64,000 bases of DNA, taken from positions 310,001-374,000 of the forward strand of contig VTFK01000285.1 of NCBI GenBank assembly GCA_009617715.1, written 5' to 3'. Shown here in pieces: positions 24,790 through 36,903 of the stretch. Source of the stretch: Plectrocnemia conspersa (Eukaryota > Arthropoda > Insecta > Trichoptera > Polycentropodidae). Position numbers and translations under genes: made by a program. The notes under the pieces were generated by a model, which worked only from the letters and a program-made list of their open reading frames with translations, searched no databases and was not told the DNA's origin. Numbering within the stretch: position 1 is the stretch's first letter; each line of letters opens with the position of its first letter.

Positions 24790-25025
24790 TACGTTATCTC
24801 TGAAAAGTAAAATTATTAATGAGTCTTTGGGTGGCCACCCAGCCGTCACAAGCTGGGTGCCCACCCAAACGGTTGGACTCGTAGGGCCTTATTACCAGTA
24901 ACGGCTGTGGTGCACGCAATGGATTCCATGTAATCAAACTTCTGGACCCCCGTACAATATTCCCCTGGCAGTACTCATAGCTAACTATTCTTAAATTAAT
25001 TTCAAGTATTAAATCTATGTACATT
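24790..25025 (-). repeat. GC-rich segment with nested palindromic hairpin
   Basis: 24826-24843 and 24852-24869 are 18-bp arms pairing at 17 of 18 positions over an 8-nt loop. Each arm contains TGGGTGGCCACCCA or a near copy, itself a palindrome. The outer words GAGTC and GGACTC extend the symmetry. A 76-codon minus-strand frame overlaps but has no known domain. It lies about 300 bases beyond the RT fossil at 25310-25830 in that fossil's reading direction and could be its 3' part, which is not proven. Confidence 0.5.
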
Positions 25026-25309
25026 TTAATTAAAATACTCTATTAACATATTATTTTCTAGCTTATATATAAATACTACGACATTAATCTTTAATGTTTC
25101 TTAAACAACCAATCATACAAATTTTTCAATCATTCTTCTACAACTAGTAATTTTTTTTATTTAAAACTACTCTTATTTCATAATTTTTATTATATTTCTC
25201 ATTTATTTATTTTTGTATTTGTAATAACAATGTTTCTTAAAATTTAATTTTATCTCTACAAATACTCTTAAATATTTTATATTAAAAACTATTTCTATAA
25301 AAGAGTAAT

Positions 25310-25830
25310 ATAATATATAACTATGTTTATGTTATTATTTATCATGTATATATAATTAATAAACATAAACTTAGTTTTTTTCTCATTAAGTTTAACTACA
25401 CTATTTTTTAACCTTATATTTTTATTATACCTAATTCATTATTTAAGTTACCTAGAATTTTTTTAACATTATCACCTATGCAATAAATTAAAGTGTCGTC
25501 TGCAAACAAATGTTTTTTTTATATTCCTATATATTATTAATTATATCATTAATATATATTATAAACAACAATGGTCCTAATTTGCTACCCTCTGGTTCAC
25601 CGTGAGATAGTATCTTTTTGCTTTCTGTTTTTTAACTAATTATCAAATCATCTGAAAACTATTTCACTTATACATATAATCTCTAATTAAATTTAAATTA
25701 TACTTTTGTCAATTGTTTCGAAAGCTCTCTTGAAATCCAAGAAAATTGCCCAAAGATTTTTTCGTATCCTTTGCCAACATCCAATTAATAATTACCAAGT
25801 AACCTAATTACAGCTAATTATTAAGTACCC
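25310..25830 (-). pseudogene. Decayed non-LTR retrotransposon reverse transcriptase
   Basis: Minus-strand translation recovers the core RT motifs in order. AIFLDFKRAFETIDK at about 25705-25755 is motif A. GEPEGSKLGPLLF followed by IIYINDI at about 25535-25610 is motif B, with the usual GVPQGS changed to GEPEGS. LFADDTLIY at about 25480-25515 is motif C with the catalytic Asp pair, and KLNEKKTKFMFIN at about 25355-25400 is the following K-N--KT block. The pieces are separated by stops and indels and the copy is strongly AT-biased. The N-terminal RT part and endonuclease are missing. It is a dead LINE of a Jockey/CR1-like type; the clade cannot be fixed by eye. Confidence 0.75.
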
Positions 25831-26043
25831 CTTTTTGTGCTATTTTAATACGAGAAAAGCTATAGTTTGTTTTATGCTAGGTGTATTTAGGGCCTTCGTT
25901 TCAAATATATGACCCCCAATTATCAAGTATGAACATATCGTATCTGAAGTAGGTAACAATGAATACTCGACACAGCGTAAAACCCCATATCGTGTACATC
26001 TGTTTTAAGTTTTCTCTGTTCATTTCTCTTCATTGTACAATTC

Positions 26044-26110
26044 CAGTGGTTGAAAACCTGCGGCCTACAGGTCATATTTGGTCTAGTAGGCTATTAAATG
26101 TATAAAAAAA
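26044..26110 (+). mobile_element. hAT-type terminus fragment
   Basis: CAGTGGTTGAAAACCTGCGG followed by CCTACAGGTCATATTTGGTC and a GGCTATTAAATGTAT run closely resembles the conserved ends of many hAT elements (CAGTGGTT--CAACCTGCGGCCC...). The opposite end is not visible nearby. Confidence 0.5.
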
Positions 26111-27899
26111 TCAAATTGTTTTTTCCTCTCTGATTATTATTATTGCTATTTTTACTGTTTTGCGTTTTATAACATTAAACCTTAAGTCTAGTCGCTTTCT
26201 GTCAATGTCGATTATTGAGTGTTTGAAGTTGGTTAGTTTTTCTGTACATCACAGATTTTATATAATTTTATAAACCCTTTTTTACCATGATACTCAGGAG
26301 TTTGCTTTAAATATTCTGAACACATACTAAAAATAGCAAAAAGTAAAAGATTAAAATTAAAGGATACCCGTATAAAAATCAGCTGCGAACCTTTATGCCG
26401 TAACCAAACATTAAAATTATTTTATACATAAAGCGGTGTCAACAATGGCATTTGCAAGTAAGTTAGCTTTTATATAACAATGTTTTGAACAGGCCTTATT
26501 AAGTACATCTCATTTAAGGCGGCCTTTCAACATAAAAATGTGATATTCATATTTGCGAATAAATTACTGAAAGCTTTTAAAAACTACGTAAAAGATCCAT
26601 CAATGAAATTACAATAATTAGTTATACAATAACCATTAAGAAATTACCAAAATACATAAAATATTCACGCATTCATTTTTAAAGCTTTTATAAGCTTCAA
26701 AACTCATCTAAAAACACTAATGTCGTTTTACTAAATTTGCATTGTTTAAACTAACCTTTATATTTATCGTAGTAGTGCTAAGAACTAATGCGATTGGCTC
26801 TCATTTTGTTTTATCTCCATTCGTCCAAGTTTATTTGAAGCACTATCACTACTCATTAACAAATAACTCATCACCACTTATTAGACGAAATCTCAAACAG
26901 ACGACCACTCGACTCGAGTGTTAAATACCTCAAGTCCTAATTTAAATAGAATAAACGAATTATGGAACTTTGCTTTAGAGAGCTTGTCGCCATCGCGCCT
27001 CGTAAACCAAAATTTAAAAGAAACAGTAATTGACTTACGGTACTTTCTAAGGTCCTAGTTTTACCATAATAAAACGATTTAATAACATTAATTTTGACAT
27101 TTAATTTATAAACCAGAAATGCTATATAATTTATATAAGCCACAACAATTTATTTAATTTACAAAAACATTGAAATTTAATTTAATTAATTGAAAGATTT
27201 TTTGAACATTGTAACCAATAATCAGTTGCAAATATTATAGTAACTAGCTCACTAAGAAATAAAATAAATTTACTATAATTTAAACTAAGGTTTTAAATAA
27301 AATTCGTTTTAATGAGTAGTTATGTTTTGCCACATTAGACTTTTTAGTTTGTTTTTAAAATATTCATAAAATTATTTAAAGCTAGTTATAGTGGAAGTAA
27401 ATAAACATGATTTTTTTCTGGTGAAAGTGTATAGCATAAGTAAATTTTAATCACAAACAGAAATAAATAATAATAATTTTGCCTTTGCTTTTGGTTGCTT
27501 CATATAAAGTGGATGTGAGATGTTTTATGTTTTATTACAATTATATTAATCAAAATATTTTTCATTCACATAAATAGTTTTTCGCCAAAAAGTCACCACT
27601 AATTATAAAAATCTGCCTTTATAGTATCTTTGTTATTAAATTTTGTAATTTAAATAAAAATCTGAAGAAGAAATATCAGGGGAATATACAATATGTAGAA
27701 GATGCGATGCGAAAAATTTTCTGTCGTGCTAGGTTTAATTTTGCAATAGTAATTAAAATATCATGAAGTTTTATGGTTCAACTTCGACGCATAGTTTTAA
27801 TTTCCCTACAATATGATTAACAGTTATTAAATAAGTTGTGAGACATCAGAATAAAATCAATGTCTAAAAAAAATAAAATAAAATCTAGAGCTTACAATC

Positions 27900-28060
27900 A
27901 ATAGATGTCACCATGATTATGTTTTGAGTATTCATCACGACAGTTATCCGTGTGATTATGATAATTTAGGAAAACCTAATCTGAATTAAAATTATATTAA
28001 TCACTAATACTGTTATCCCAGACACGATAGAAAACACTAGGGTCCATACAGGATATATAA
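27900..28060 (-). mobile_element. SINE body, second copy
   Basis: TTATCCGTGTGATTATGATA, AAACCTAATCTG, ATCACTAAT and CCCAGACACGATA occur in the same order as in the SINE at 13610-13820. The tRNA-like head is lost or too diverged to see. Confidence 0.5.
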
Positions 28061-28249
28061 ATCTGCTCTCCTTAACCTTTTCGCATTAAAAGCAAAGCTA
28101 ATGGCTTATTCGAGCACAATTTTCTCGGCGTTTTCTAACTCTTCCGCTATCCTATATATCACATTTGTACACAAACCATAAATATTCCATAATGCATTCC
28201 AAATTAAAAGCTCGCATAAATAACAAATGCGCCGACAACAAAAAACACA

Positions 28250-28480
28250 CTTATCATAGGGCCGTCCCGAGGGCGCAGTCCTATTACGCACCCCGCCGAC
28301 AAGTGACAGAGGTCGTTGTTAAGACGTAGGCGGGGGTTCGCCAGGTATGGGGTGTACCGGATCCAGGTGGGTTCGAAGGTCGCGAGCACCTGAATATCCG
28401 GAGCGCCCCATACCCGGATCCGGATCGGTATTCAAAGCGTAGTCTCGGCCCCTCGGACTGTGGTCCGGAAACCGCTGACG
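28250..28480. other. GC-rich segment of unknown origin
   Basis: Abrupt GC-rich block with an inverted pair GGTATGGGG (about 28344) and CCCCATACC (about 28406) and a repeated GGATCC-containing word. Two overlapping minus-strand frames of 61 codons carry no known domain. It could be a LINE fragment or a conserved island. Confidence 0.3.
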
Positions 28481-28994
28481 TTTTGAAAAATTACGCACGT
28501 GAGCGCTGATCTGGTTGGCGATTTTAAAGGGCGAACTTCAAATTTCGTTAATTATTCATGAAAGGGTTGAAAAAACACAACACGGGTTGTCGAGTTTGCG
28601 AGTGGAAATTAATGCACGGCCTTCGGCAAAATTTTCGATATTGATAAATTCGCAGAATTCCTTTAGAAAGGTCGCACAAGGCACACACTCTTGAGCTTTA
28701 AGCTGGGCTTGGAAATTTTCAATTATGTAGTATATTAGATTTCGACCGTACTTCGTCCGGAATTACTGAAGGTGCGGATGTTCTGGGATTGTGTGATATA
28801 ATATAGCAAAACTGAAAAGTTCATAATCTCACATCGTATCAAGCATTGTGTCATATATTATAAAATTTATAAATCTTTGAATATGTATATTTTTCATTAC
28901 TTTTTAATAGATTTAAAGCTTAAAATCTTTAGATAATGCTAAGTTATGTTATATGTCTCGAAACTACACGTTACTGGAATTAATTTGATATAAT

Positions 28995-30619
28995 TTGATA
29001 TATATATTTCGTTCTGTTTTCGAGGAATATTTTTCGCCTTCTGCTCAGTCGCTTCCTTCTTCATGTTCTTGGTCTTCAGTACTGACCATCAAAAAAACTG
29101 AGCACTCAAATCTTAAATACGGATTTAGTAAATTAAAGACAAGGCATTCTTCTGGACCTAATTTAATTCCCGATTTTATTTTGAAGGGTTGCGAAGTCAG
29201 TCTCGCTGCTCCTCTAAAATGTATTTATGATCTGATTCTCAAGACATCATCATTTTCTGATCTATGGAAATGCACAAAAGTCACCCCTATTCATAAAAAT
29301 GGTGACAAATTATATTTAAAGAATTATAGACCAGTCACAGTGTTGTCAGCTCCTGCTAAATTATTTGAAATAATTATTCATAAATATCTCTATAATCACT
29401 TTCGGCAAGTTTTGTTAGACGAACAGCACGGGTTTCGTCCTGCCCGTTCCACTGTTACTAACCTTCTGTTGTTCACCAAAACGGTAACAACTTCTCTCGA
29501 TGTGGGAATTCAAGTAGACGTTGTATATACAGATTTTGAGAAAGTCTTTGACAAAGTTTGTCATAGGTTATTATTAAAAAAATTGTCGAACCACGGTTGC
29601 TCAGATAATTTAACTCGGTTATTCTCGAGTTATTTAAGCAATCGTAGACAGTTTGTAACCTATGGTGGACGATTGTTAAAAGAATATTTTACCCCTTCGG
29701 GGGTTCCTCAAGGATCCAATCTGGGACCTCTGCTTTTTGTGTTATTTATTAATGACATAAATACAGCAATTAAAAATGGAAGTTTTCTTCTGTACGCAGA
29801 TGATTTAAAATTATATAAATGCATTCGATCAGTTGTGGACTCTTTCTCTCTACAAAGTGATTTAGACTCTCTGTGGAGATGGGCTTCCATTAACCGTCTG
29901 CCCTTTAGTGTCGGAAAGTGTCATACTGTGTCTATGTATGTATGTATGTATTTTCTCGATCCCGTTCGCCATCAGCTTATTTCTACCATCTCAGTGGTAA
30001 CATTTTGACTAGAGAAACTTCCACTAAAGATCTCAGAATCACTTTCGAGAGTAAATGGAGGTTCTCTCTACACATACACGACGTCTGTGATAAATCTTCC
30101 AAGATGCTCGGCTTTGTTATGAGGAATGTCTTTTACTTTGACGATCCGTCTGTTATTCGCATCTTCTATGACACCTTAGTTCGTAGCATTCTTGAATCGG
30201 GATCTATAATTTGGAATCCCCGAATAGCCAAATATTCCCTTTTAGTGAAAAAAATTCAAAAAAGGTATTTAAGATACCTTTAAAAAAGGACATTTAGTTA
30301 TTATCCATACATATAACCCAGCGCCTTTCTTTTAGGAGCGTTGGGATACGATTCGCTGAGCTCTCGCAGAAAATTGTATGTCGCTAAGCATTTTTTCAAA
30401 TTACTAAAAGGTGCTGTCGTCAATCCAGCTATTCTCGAGGAATTCCAGTTTTGGGTTCCGGAACATTTTCGAGAATCACGATCGCGTCCTCTTTTGATGG
30501 CCGTTAGGGCTAGGACGTCCGCACTTGCCGGCTCGCCTATAGCTGTGGCCATCTGGCTCCTTAATACGCTGGCATTACATATTGACTTGTTTAAAGTTAG
30601 CTACGAGGAGCTGATCTAG
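28995..30619 (+). pseudogene. LINE reverse transcriptase, frameshifted and nonsense-mutated
   Basis: RT motifs appear in order: HSSGPNLIPDFILKGC (motif 0/1 region), TPIHKNGDK-YLKNYRPVTV, EQHGFRPARSTVTNLL, VYTDFEKVFDKVCH (motif A, D present, usual KAFD changed to KVFD), GVPQGSNLGPLLF with LFINDI (motif B) and LLYADDLKLYK (motif C, YADD intact). The frame breaks at 29934-29950, where 17 bases of ATGT repeats interrupt 'HTVS-FSRSRSP'. After that the frame continues to 30619 with two in-frame TAA codons (near 30281 and 30335). The C-terminal region has the ILESGSIIWNP and VKKIQKRYLRYL blocks typical of the Jockey lineage. It cannot make active enzyme. Confidence 0.85.
29934..29950 (+). repeat. 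ATGT microsatellite insertion in LINE ORF
   Basis: Four ATGT units plus one base (17 nt in total) sit exactly where the RT frame shifts. Removing 17 bases would restore the frame, so this looks like a post-insertion microsatellite birth or expansion. Confidence 0.8.
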
Positions 30620-30735
30620 TTTGTATCATTTAATTTTGATATTTTATAATTTTTTGTTATGTTTATTATTTTTAAGTATTGTTCTATTTATGAATATATA
30701 CGTTTTTTTGTTTTGTAAATTTAAAATTTGTTTTC

Positions 30736-30779
30736 GACCATCGTGGCACATTGGGGTAACCTGTTAGGCCACGATGGTC
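30736..30779 (+). repeat. LINE 3' UTR hairpin
   Basis: GACCATCGTGGC (30736-30747) and GCCACGATGGTC (30768-30779) are exact reverse complements across 20 nt, just upstream of the AAAT tail. In several LINE families a 3' stem-loop is the recognition signal for the element's own RT. Confidence 0.8.
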
Positions 30780-32731
30780 TTAATTTAATCTAAAATAAAT
30801 AAATAACAAAAAAATATCCAGTTATATAAACTATTATTTTAAAAGTGCTTATAGTTCTGATTTCATTTTTTTTTCGTTGTATTTTTTGCAATCACTCCCT
30901 GCAGTTAAATTATATTTTTTGTCTACGTTTTGTATTATAATTTAGATGATTTTAATTTTCCACCTCACAAAATATTTATTTAAGATTTCAAAAGATCGTT
31001 TAAAATCTCTTTTCAGTAGCACATGGAGAAGACAAAATAACATGTAGAAAGTCTCCCATTAAAGATGATTAAACCCAGCTTACAAATTATTATACTATCT
31101 TTAATATTATTTCTGGACAAAATATTGCTTATAGTTATGCTATTGTGCTATTATATTAGCAGAATTTTTCAGAGTCTTTCCAAATATTGTTTACTTATTT
31201 TTTAATAGTTTTTTTACACTGACATAGTAGCAATTACTTAATATATACTAAAAAGCACCTAACATTAATCTGAGGAATTTATTCTGGAATAACCTGAGGA
31301 ATTTACTTTTTACCCTAAATCTTAGCTCCATAAAAACAACCATCTTGTTTTCCAATGATAGGATTGAAAAGTCCTAATGTTTGTTCCAAATATGGATTCT
31401 CCATATCAGTCTTCTGTGGGATATGGATTCCAAGATATTTAGCGGAATACCGCCACTTAAACTTTTACACTTAGAACCGGTTTTCGAATTTCATTATTTC
31501 ATGAAATTTGCTTTACGAAAAAAAATAAAAAAAAATTACGAATAATGCAAGTTTTTTTTTATTTTAAGGTATTGATTTAACTTTATATGAATTTTATTAA
31601 AAACCAGAAAATAAACTAAACAAATTAAACTTAAATAATAAACTAAATTTACTAAAAATTTATATTTTTTTAAATTTTATTTGACATTCCTCTTGAGGAA
31701 ATATGACTTTAAAAAACACAAGATGTCCTAAATTTTGCTACAAAATTTCCTGAAATGGAAAATACTTTTTTTCTAAGTAACGAAGTGGGTTGAATACATT
31801 CCAGATAATCAAATAAAAGATTTATTTTTTGTTTGTAGACTTGTATATGGAAAATTCGGCCTTCAGTGTTTTCGAATAAAAAGTTTTTTCTCGAGATTCC
31901 TCAAGAAACTTAACAATCGATTCATACATGGCTCCTTGAAGAGTAGCGCTTTGATTGACAGTACCTATTCCGACACATTGTCAGTATTTGTGTGTATATA
32001 GAGATTCGCATATATTCTAGATAATATATTTTCAGATAAATAAACAATTTCAAGTGAAAATATGATAGATCTATTCGTAGTGTTTAGGAAGATCTAATAT
32101 TTTTTATTGTGATCCTTAATTGCTGTTTGAAAGCATTTTTGTCACTTGAATATGTCTTATTCACCACTATTTTAAAGCTCTTTTAGAAATCATACAATTT
32201 ATATTAAGATTATAGTTATCTACTTTATTACATATAGATACGTATGATAACATACAAACCAGATGAACTTTATAATTTCACGAAAATTAAAACACCTTTA
32301 AATATGTATATATCGATTAGATATAATATTTATTTAGGTTCGGTTGTATAACATCTATATTTAGCTATTGACATAGTTTCACATTTCATGTTTTAGCAGA
32401 ATTTAATAATTCTCTACCTTTCGTAATAGTAAGTAATCCAGTAAGCGTGCTTAGTTAATAATTAGTAATCTTCACCATATATAAATTTGAATCCTGTATA
32501 AAATTTAATTTAAACTATCTAGAGAGATCATTATAATAAATAGTTTAACACTTTACCGACCAGCAGTTTCACTACCAGACTTACGCTAAATACCGGCACC
32601 TTTTCGCAAATCTTCGCGAATTTTACCTTTTTTATTTAAATTTATGTATTTTTTGATACGGTCCGAATATTTAGTTGAATTTTTCTAAACATGTTAAAAA
32701 TGTATCAATGCATCAATTTAAGTCATTATTA

Positions 32732-32790
32732 GGTGGTTCTCAACATGTGGATCGCCGGAAATAAAAATGAATTATTACATTTCCTTATTA
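32732..32790 (+). mobile_element. hAT-type terminus fragment
   Basis: GGTGGTTCTCAACATGTGGA followed by TCGCCGGAAAT resembles the conserved hAT end 'CAGTGGTTCTCAACCTGTGGGTCGC'. No partner end was identified. Confidence 0.45.
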
Positions 32791-32882
32791 TTAGATTTTT
32801 AAAATGATTATCTTGATTTTAAAATTATAAAAATGAATAACCTAGAAATTTAAATAAAAATAATTTAAATTGAGTCATCCAG

Positions 32883-32945
32883 CGGTTCTCAAACTTTTTC
32901 AAATTTAAAAAACTTTTTTCAAGCACACTTTTTTTTCGTATTGTG
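32883..32945 (+). mobile_element. hAT-type terminus fragment
   Basis: CAGCGGTTCTCAAACTTTTT followed by a TTCAAGCACAC block matches the common hAT end sequence. It lies 150 bases after a similar end at 32732, so the two could be nested elements. Confidence 0.5.
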
Positions 32946-33040
32946 ATATTTTGTGCAAATGATTATCTACAAAAATGAGAAATGACATTTTTACTAATAT
33001 GAGTTTACTGATATATAATTCAATTGCAATAAAATATTCA

Positions 33041-33275
33041 CTCACCATTGTAATTCGCTCCATCGTAATGCGAAATCTTCCAGGCACATACACAGATATT
33101 GTACATTGTCTTTCACGTGTAAATCACTTTTCACAATAACTATTTATATAATGCAAGTTTAAAGTGCACTCACCATTATAAATTTCTCCACACTAATACG
33201 GAATATTTCAGGTACACACTTTATTATTATTCAATGTCTTTCCCTTGTAATTCACTTTTCACAATATTTAAATTA
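33041..33275 (+). repeat. Diverged tandem duplication, period about 128 bp
   Basis: Unit 1 (33041-33143) and unit 2 (33169-33275) share, in order, CTCACCATTRTAA, a CTCCAY-TAATRCG-AAT block, TTCCAGG/TTTCAGGTACA, CAATGTCTTTC/CATTGTCTTTC and AATTCACTTTTCACAATA. The duplication lies just right of two hAT-like ends and may be part of that element. Confidence 0.65.
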
Positions 33276-33941
33276 TAAATTTACGAAGAAAATTATAAAT
33301 AATTGTATAAATAATAATTAATTACTTTTTACATACAAATAAATACTTTAATTTGAGACGGGTACGATGCCAGTACAGTAATAATCGTTATCGTTCACGG
33401 ACGCTTAGAGAAGGCTCCTGCGGGAGTAACTTACGATTGTTTTCTAAGATAGTAAATAGAAGCTTATGAATTATTTACGTGTGCACTTTGTATAATATAT
33501 TTAATGTATATTGTAAGGTATTATATAATTTTTGTTTTATTTAAATATAACCATAAAGACATTTAAAGGTAATCGTAACAAAGTATTTTTAACTGTAACC
33601 TAATCAGCATTTTTCTGCAATTTCACCCGTCGTATTTCAGATAAAATCATACTTTTTATGCTTTTATCTGAAATCATATTATTATATTTTTTTTATATAA
33701 ATAAAGATTGCTGTAAAACACACATAAAATAATTAAATATTATTTCTTTAATGTGTTGTGTTAATTAAATAAATATAAATAAGTGTCTCTTTAAAATATA
33801 TTTAGGTCAAATATACTATTTTCTGAATGTTTATTTTTTTAATATTTTAGTGTTACGACTTTTAAAAGTGCTCTATAAATCCAAATGTGAGACGAGCCGG
33901 TTCAGAATTCACATTGACGTTTTCCTTTTCATTCTCTACAG

Positions 33942-34049
33942 GGAATACGGCTGTTCCTGCTTTTCCGGATACAGCGGAAAAGATTGCGGGGAGGGACCGC
34001 TTTGTGAACGCCATGGACGGCCTACGTGCCATAATGGAGGCACTTGCAG
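33942..34049 (+). CDS. CUB/EGF protein, coding exon 2 (end of EGF1, start of EGF2)
   Basis: The acceptor CTCTACAG ends at 33941. One base completes the Thr codon left by exon 1, and the next residues EYGCSCFSGYSGKDC supply the last three cysteines of EGF1 with the C-x-C-F-x-G-Y-x-G-x-x-C signature. The module therefore spans a 22.6 kb intron. GEGPLCERHGRPTCHNGGTC opens the second EGF-like module (C-x(7)-C-H-N-G-G-x-C). The donor is CAG|GTAAAT with two bases left over. Reading into the intron would stop after one codon (TGC AGG TAA). The fit of phase and cysteine spacing makes the join highly likely. Confidence 0.9.
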
Positions 34050-36903
34050 GTAAATAACGCTCGATTTTTTTTACATAGCTTTCGACCCCAACGCCTCATT
34101 TGTGTGCAGCCTATTCGTTAAATTTAATTATACAACAACGCTGATTAAAATTCATTTATAAATGCGAACAATGAAAATGGGGGTTGAAATGTTGTGGTAT
34201 TCGATTAACGTCAAGACGTGGGTGGAAAGGATTGAATTGAGTTATGCCAAAGCTAAATTATTTATTACTATTATATTGAAATCAAGCTGCTAATTGATAA
34301 AGGAAATAATAATTATTTTCTATTTTAATAAATGTAAAAGTGAGGAGATCTCAACGTACGCGCCTGTTCAATATGCGTGTACTCATTAAGTAGATAACCT
34401 ATCAATACAACTTTTTGTTAAAATTTTTATATGAGTTCATTTGTGACAACGGATATCTTTGATCTGCTATGATTAACACAAACAAGTTGGAGATGAATAT
34501 CAGAAGAAATTTATTTTTTACAAAAAAAATGCATTTTGAGTTATTATCCTGACTTAAGTAACACCGTGCTTATTTCTATGTAAAGCAAAATTATTTAGTT
34601 TTAAATTACAATTATTGTGTAATCATTTTTGAGTTACCAAAAATGAGTGTAATTAGTGCGCCTGAATAATTCAGTTGTCTCTTAATATCGTAGCTGGTCT
34701 ATGGTTAACGCAGAGAGGGAAGCGGCTGCTTTATTGCACTTTATTGGCTAATTCAAATTAGCTTTCTTGCGTTTGAAGTCGGGGATATCAAGTGAAAGTT
34801 CTTGATGGAAGTGAATTCCGGAAGGAAGAGAATGATTTGTGTTATATATGCAATGATATATGTGCACTTAGTTTGATTGCTCGTCCACTCTCAACGCGAT
34901 TTGGGGATATAATTGTATTTTAATATTCCTTTCATGGCAATGCATCAATTTTATAGTGTTTATATGGACATTTTAAATACATACTGCAAACACAGTGTTA
35001 CTTAGGCTTGGTATTGATTTTAAATATCACCTCAAGTCTTCTGATATGATTGAATAAAAAAAGAAATAACTTTAAATTTATTTTATAGTCTTACAAGATA
35101 TCAGAATTTACAAAAATATCGCTCGATATTTTGCAACCGATATTTTGACCCGCAATAATAAAATATTTTATATTTTATTTATATAAAGTCTGTCCATGGA
35201 ATGACAACGTAAATAGAAACAATGGAATAGCTACCCGAACCCAAAGCCCTTAAAACCTCTTGCGCCCGACAAGCTAGTGACCACATAAACGAAAAATCTG
35301 AAATAGGACGCAGAGGTCCGATTGTCGATGAATACAAAATAAAAATATAGAACCATGATGTTTTTATTCATATAAAATAAAGCATTAAAGATTCATATAA
35401 ACGCATACTGTTTCTTGAATTGTTTATTCGCAAGCATGCTTGTCCTTATTATAATTAAATGTACTACTTTTCAACGTTTGCTTTGTTCCGTCTAGCGCTG
35501 GTTAAATTTTAAAGCGTAGCTTCGAAACTTTTCGTTTGTCTATGAAATTTTAAACAGTTTTCATTTGAGATAATAAAACCATCCGCGGTACTCAGCAACG
35601 TAATTAAAAGGTAGCTAAAAGTCGAAATATGTATATCTATAGAATTACATTCCTTGTTGTTTCTTTGCTTGATCTTATACTCCGCTCTTTCTCGATACAA
35701 TGCAATAAGAGTCAGACAAATAAATATAAGCGTCTTGTGCAATTAGTAAAATGCTGTCTTATAAAGACGACAAAACTTTTGTTAAAATCAAATATGACTC
35801 AAAGCAAGCTTTCGTTTCTGTAACGTTGAATTTAAATATCAACAGTACATCAATGTGGTAGTACTCGTATACGTACATTTAAAATTTACAGACGCACACC
35901 AACCACAATTCTCCAGTTAAATATTCATATGAGTGTAAATTCAGGTTTATTCGTATACGAGGATAAATGTAATATATTATTTCATAGGCATACGTGTTTA
36001 AATTATTATATATGTATATAATACTAACTGTATCATCCGGTTTCGTCCAAGATCAAATGAGAATGTTATTATTTATTAAATTGAATAAATTATTTAGGTA
36101 TTGAAATGTACAGTTGGAACACAATTTCTGTGTAGAGTAGTATTAATTATAATAAAAAAAACTATTTCGTAAGCGATTATTATATAATCTGACGATGAAA
36201 GTTGAGATTTGTAATATATTTATTTTCTATAGAATTTTACTTGTCACGCGTCACCACTGAGTTTTCTGAAGCAACGTGACATTTTACCCTAAGTTTCTAC
36301 AAGTTTGATCCGAGCAAAGTTTCAGAAGTTATAGAGGTTATCTATAAACATTTTCAAAGTTGAACCTAAATAAAATATGCGGCATATTATGTTATATTCG
36401 CTCAGTACTAGCAATGTGAAATAATAGGACAATTGATGGGTCAACTATTGTAATTTGAAAGTAATAATGTGGTTACAATTTAAAAAAGAATATTTTTTTT
36501 AAATGTATAGTTACTGCAGAGTGTTTATTATTTATAAAATATTTTTATTATGCCCTAAAAGTTTAATACCATTGGTCAACTCAAAAGTTCTCACTATTTT
36601 TATTGCTTTATCAATTGTGTATTCTTTATCTAAATATAACTTTTGCTGTAATTTATTTTCCAGATAACTAATCGGCTTAGTACATATAAAATTCAATTAA
36701 TGCTGAATTGAGGCTTTTGATTATAGTTATCGCTTTTTTAATTTTCAGTATTTTTTACAGAATTTTGATGTTTATTACCGTAGTAGCGTATTATAATATA
36801 TAAAATTAGCTAAAATATTTTTATCTTACCTAAAGTTAATATCTACTTGAGACTATTTTGAGTTTATATTGTATAGTGTTTAGGGTTTGGGAACCCTAGG
36901 GAG

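Larger units (their letters stand above)
29005..30806 (+). mobile_element. 5'-truncated Jockey-like LINE with 3' hairpin and AAAT tail
   Basis: The element consists of most of an RT-domain ORF, a C-terminal region, a short 3' UTR with a perfect 12-bp hairpin (30736-30747 with 30768-30779) and a tail of AAAT repeats (about 30792-30806). The endonuclease and ORF1 are absent, as in the 5' truncations produced by aborted target-primed reverse transcription. The left edge near 29005 is inferred from where RT homology starts. No clear target-site duplication was seen. Confidence 0.8.
11356..33941 (+). other. Intron 1 (22.6 kb) of CUB/EGF gene
   Basis: Donor GTGAGT at 11356 and acceptor CTCTACAG ending at 33941 have matching phases (2 bases + 1 base restore Thr). 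The intron is packed with decayed transposons: Tc1 fossil, SINE pieces, two LINE RT remnants, hAT ends and short palindromic repeats, listed separately. Stretches such as 12372-13297, 13821-16320, 17420-19097, 21100-22560, 26115-27895 and 30810-32730 are AT-rich and hold nothing I recognise. Confidence 0.85.
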
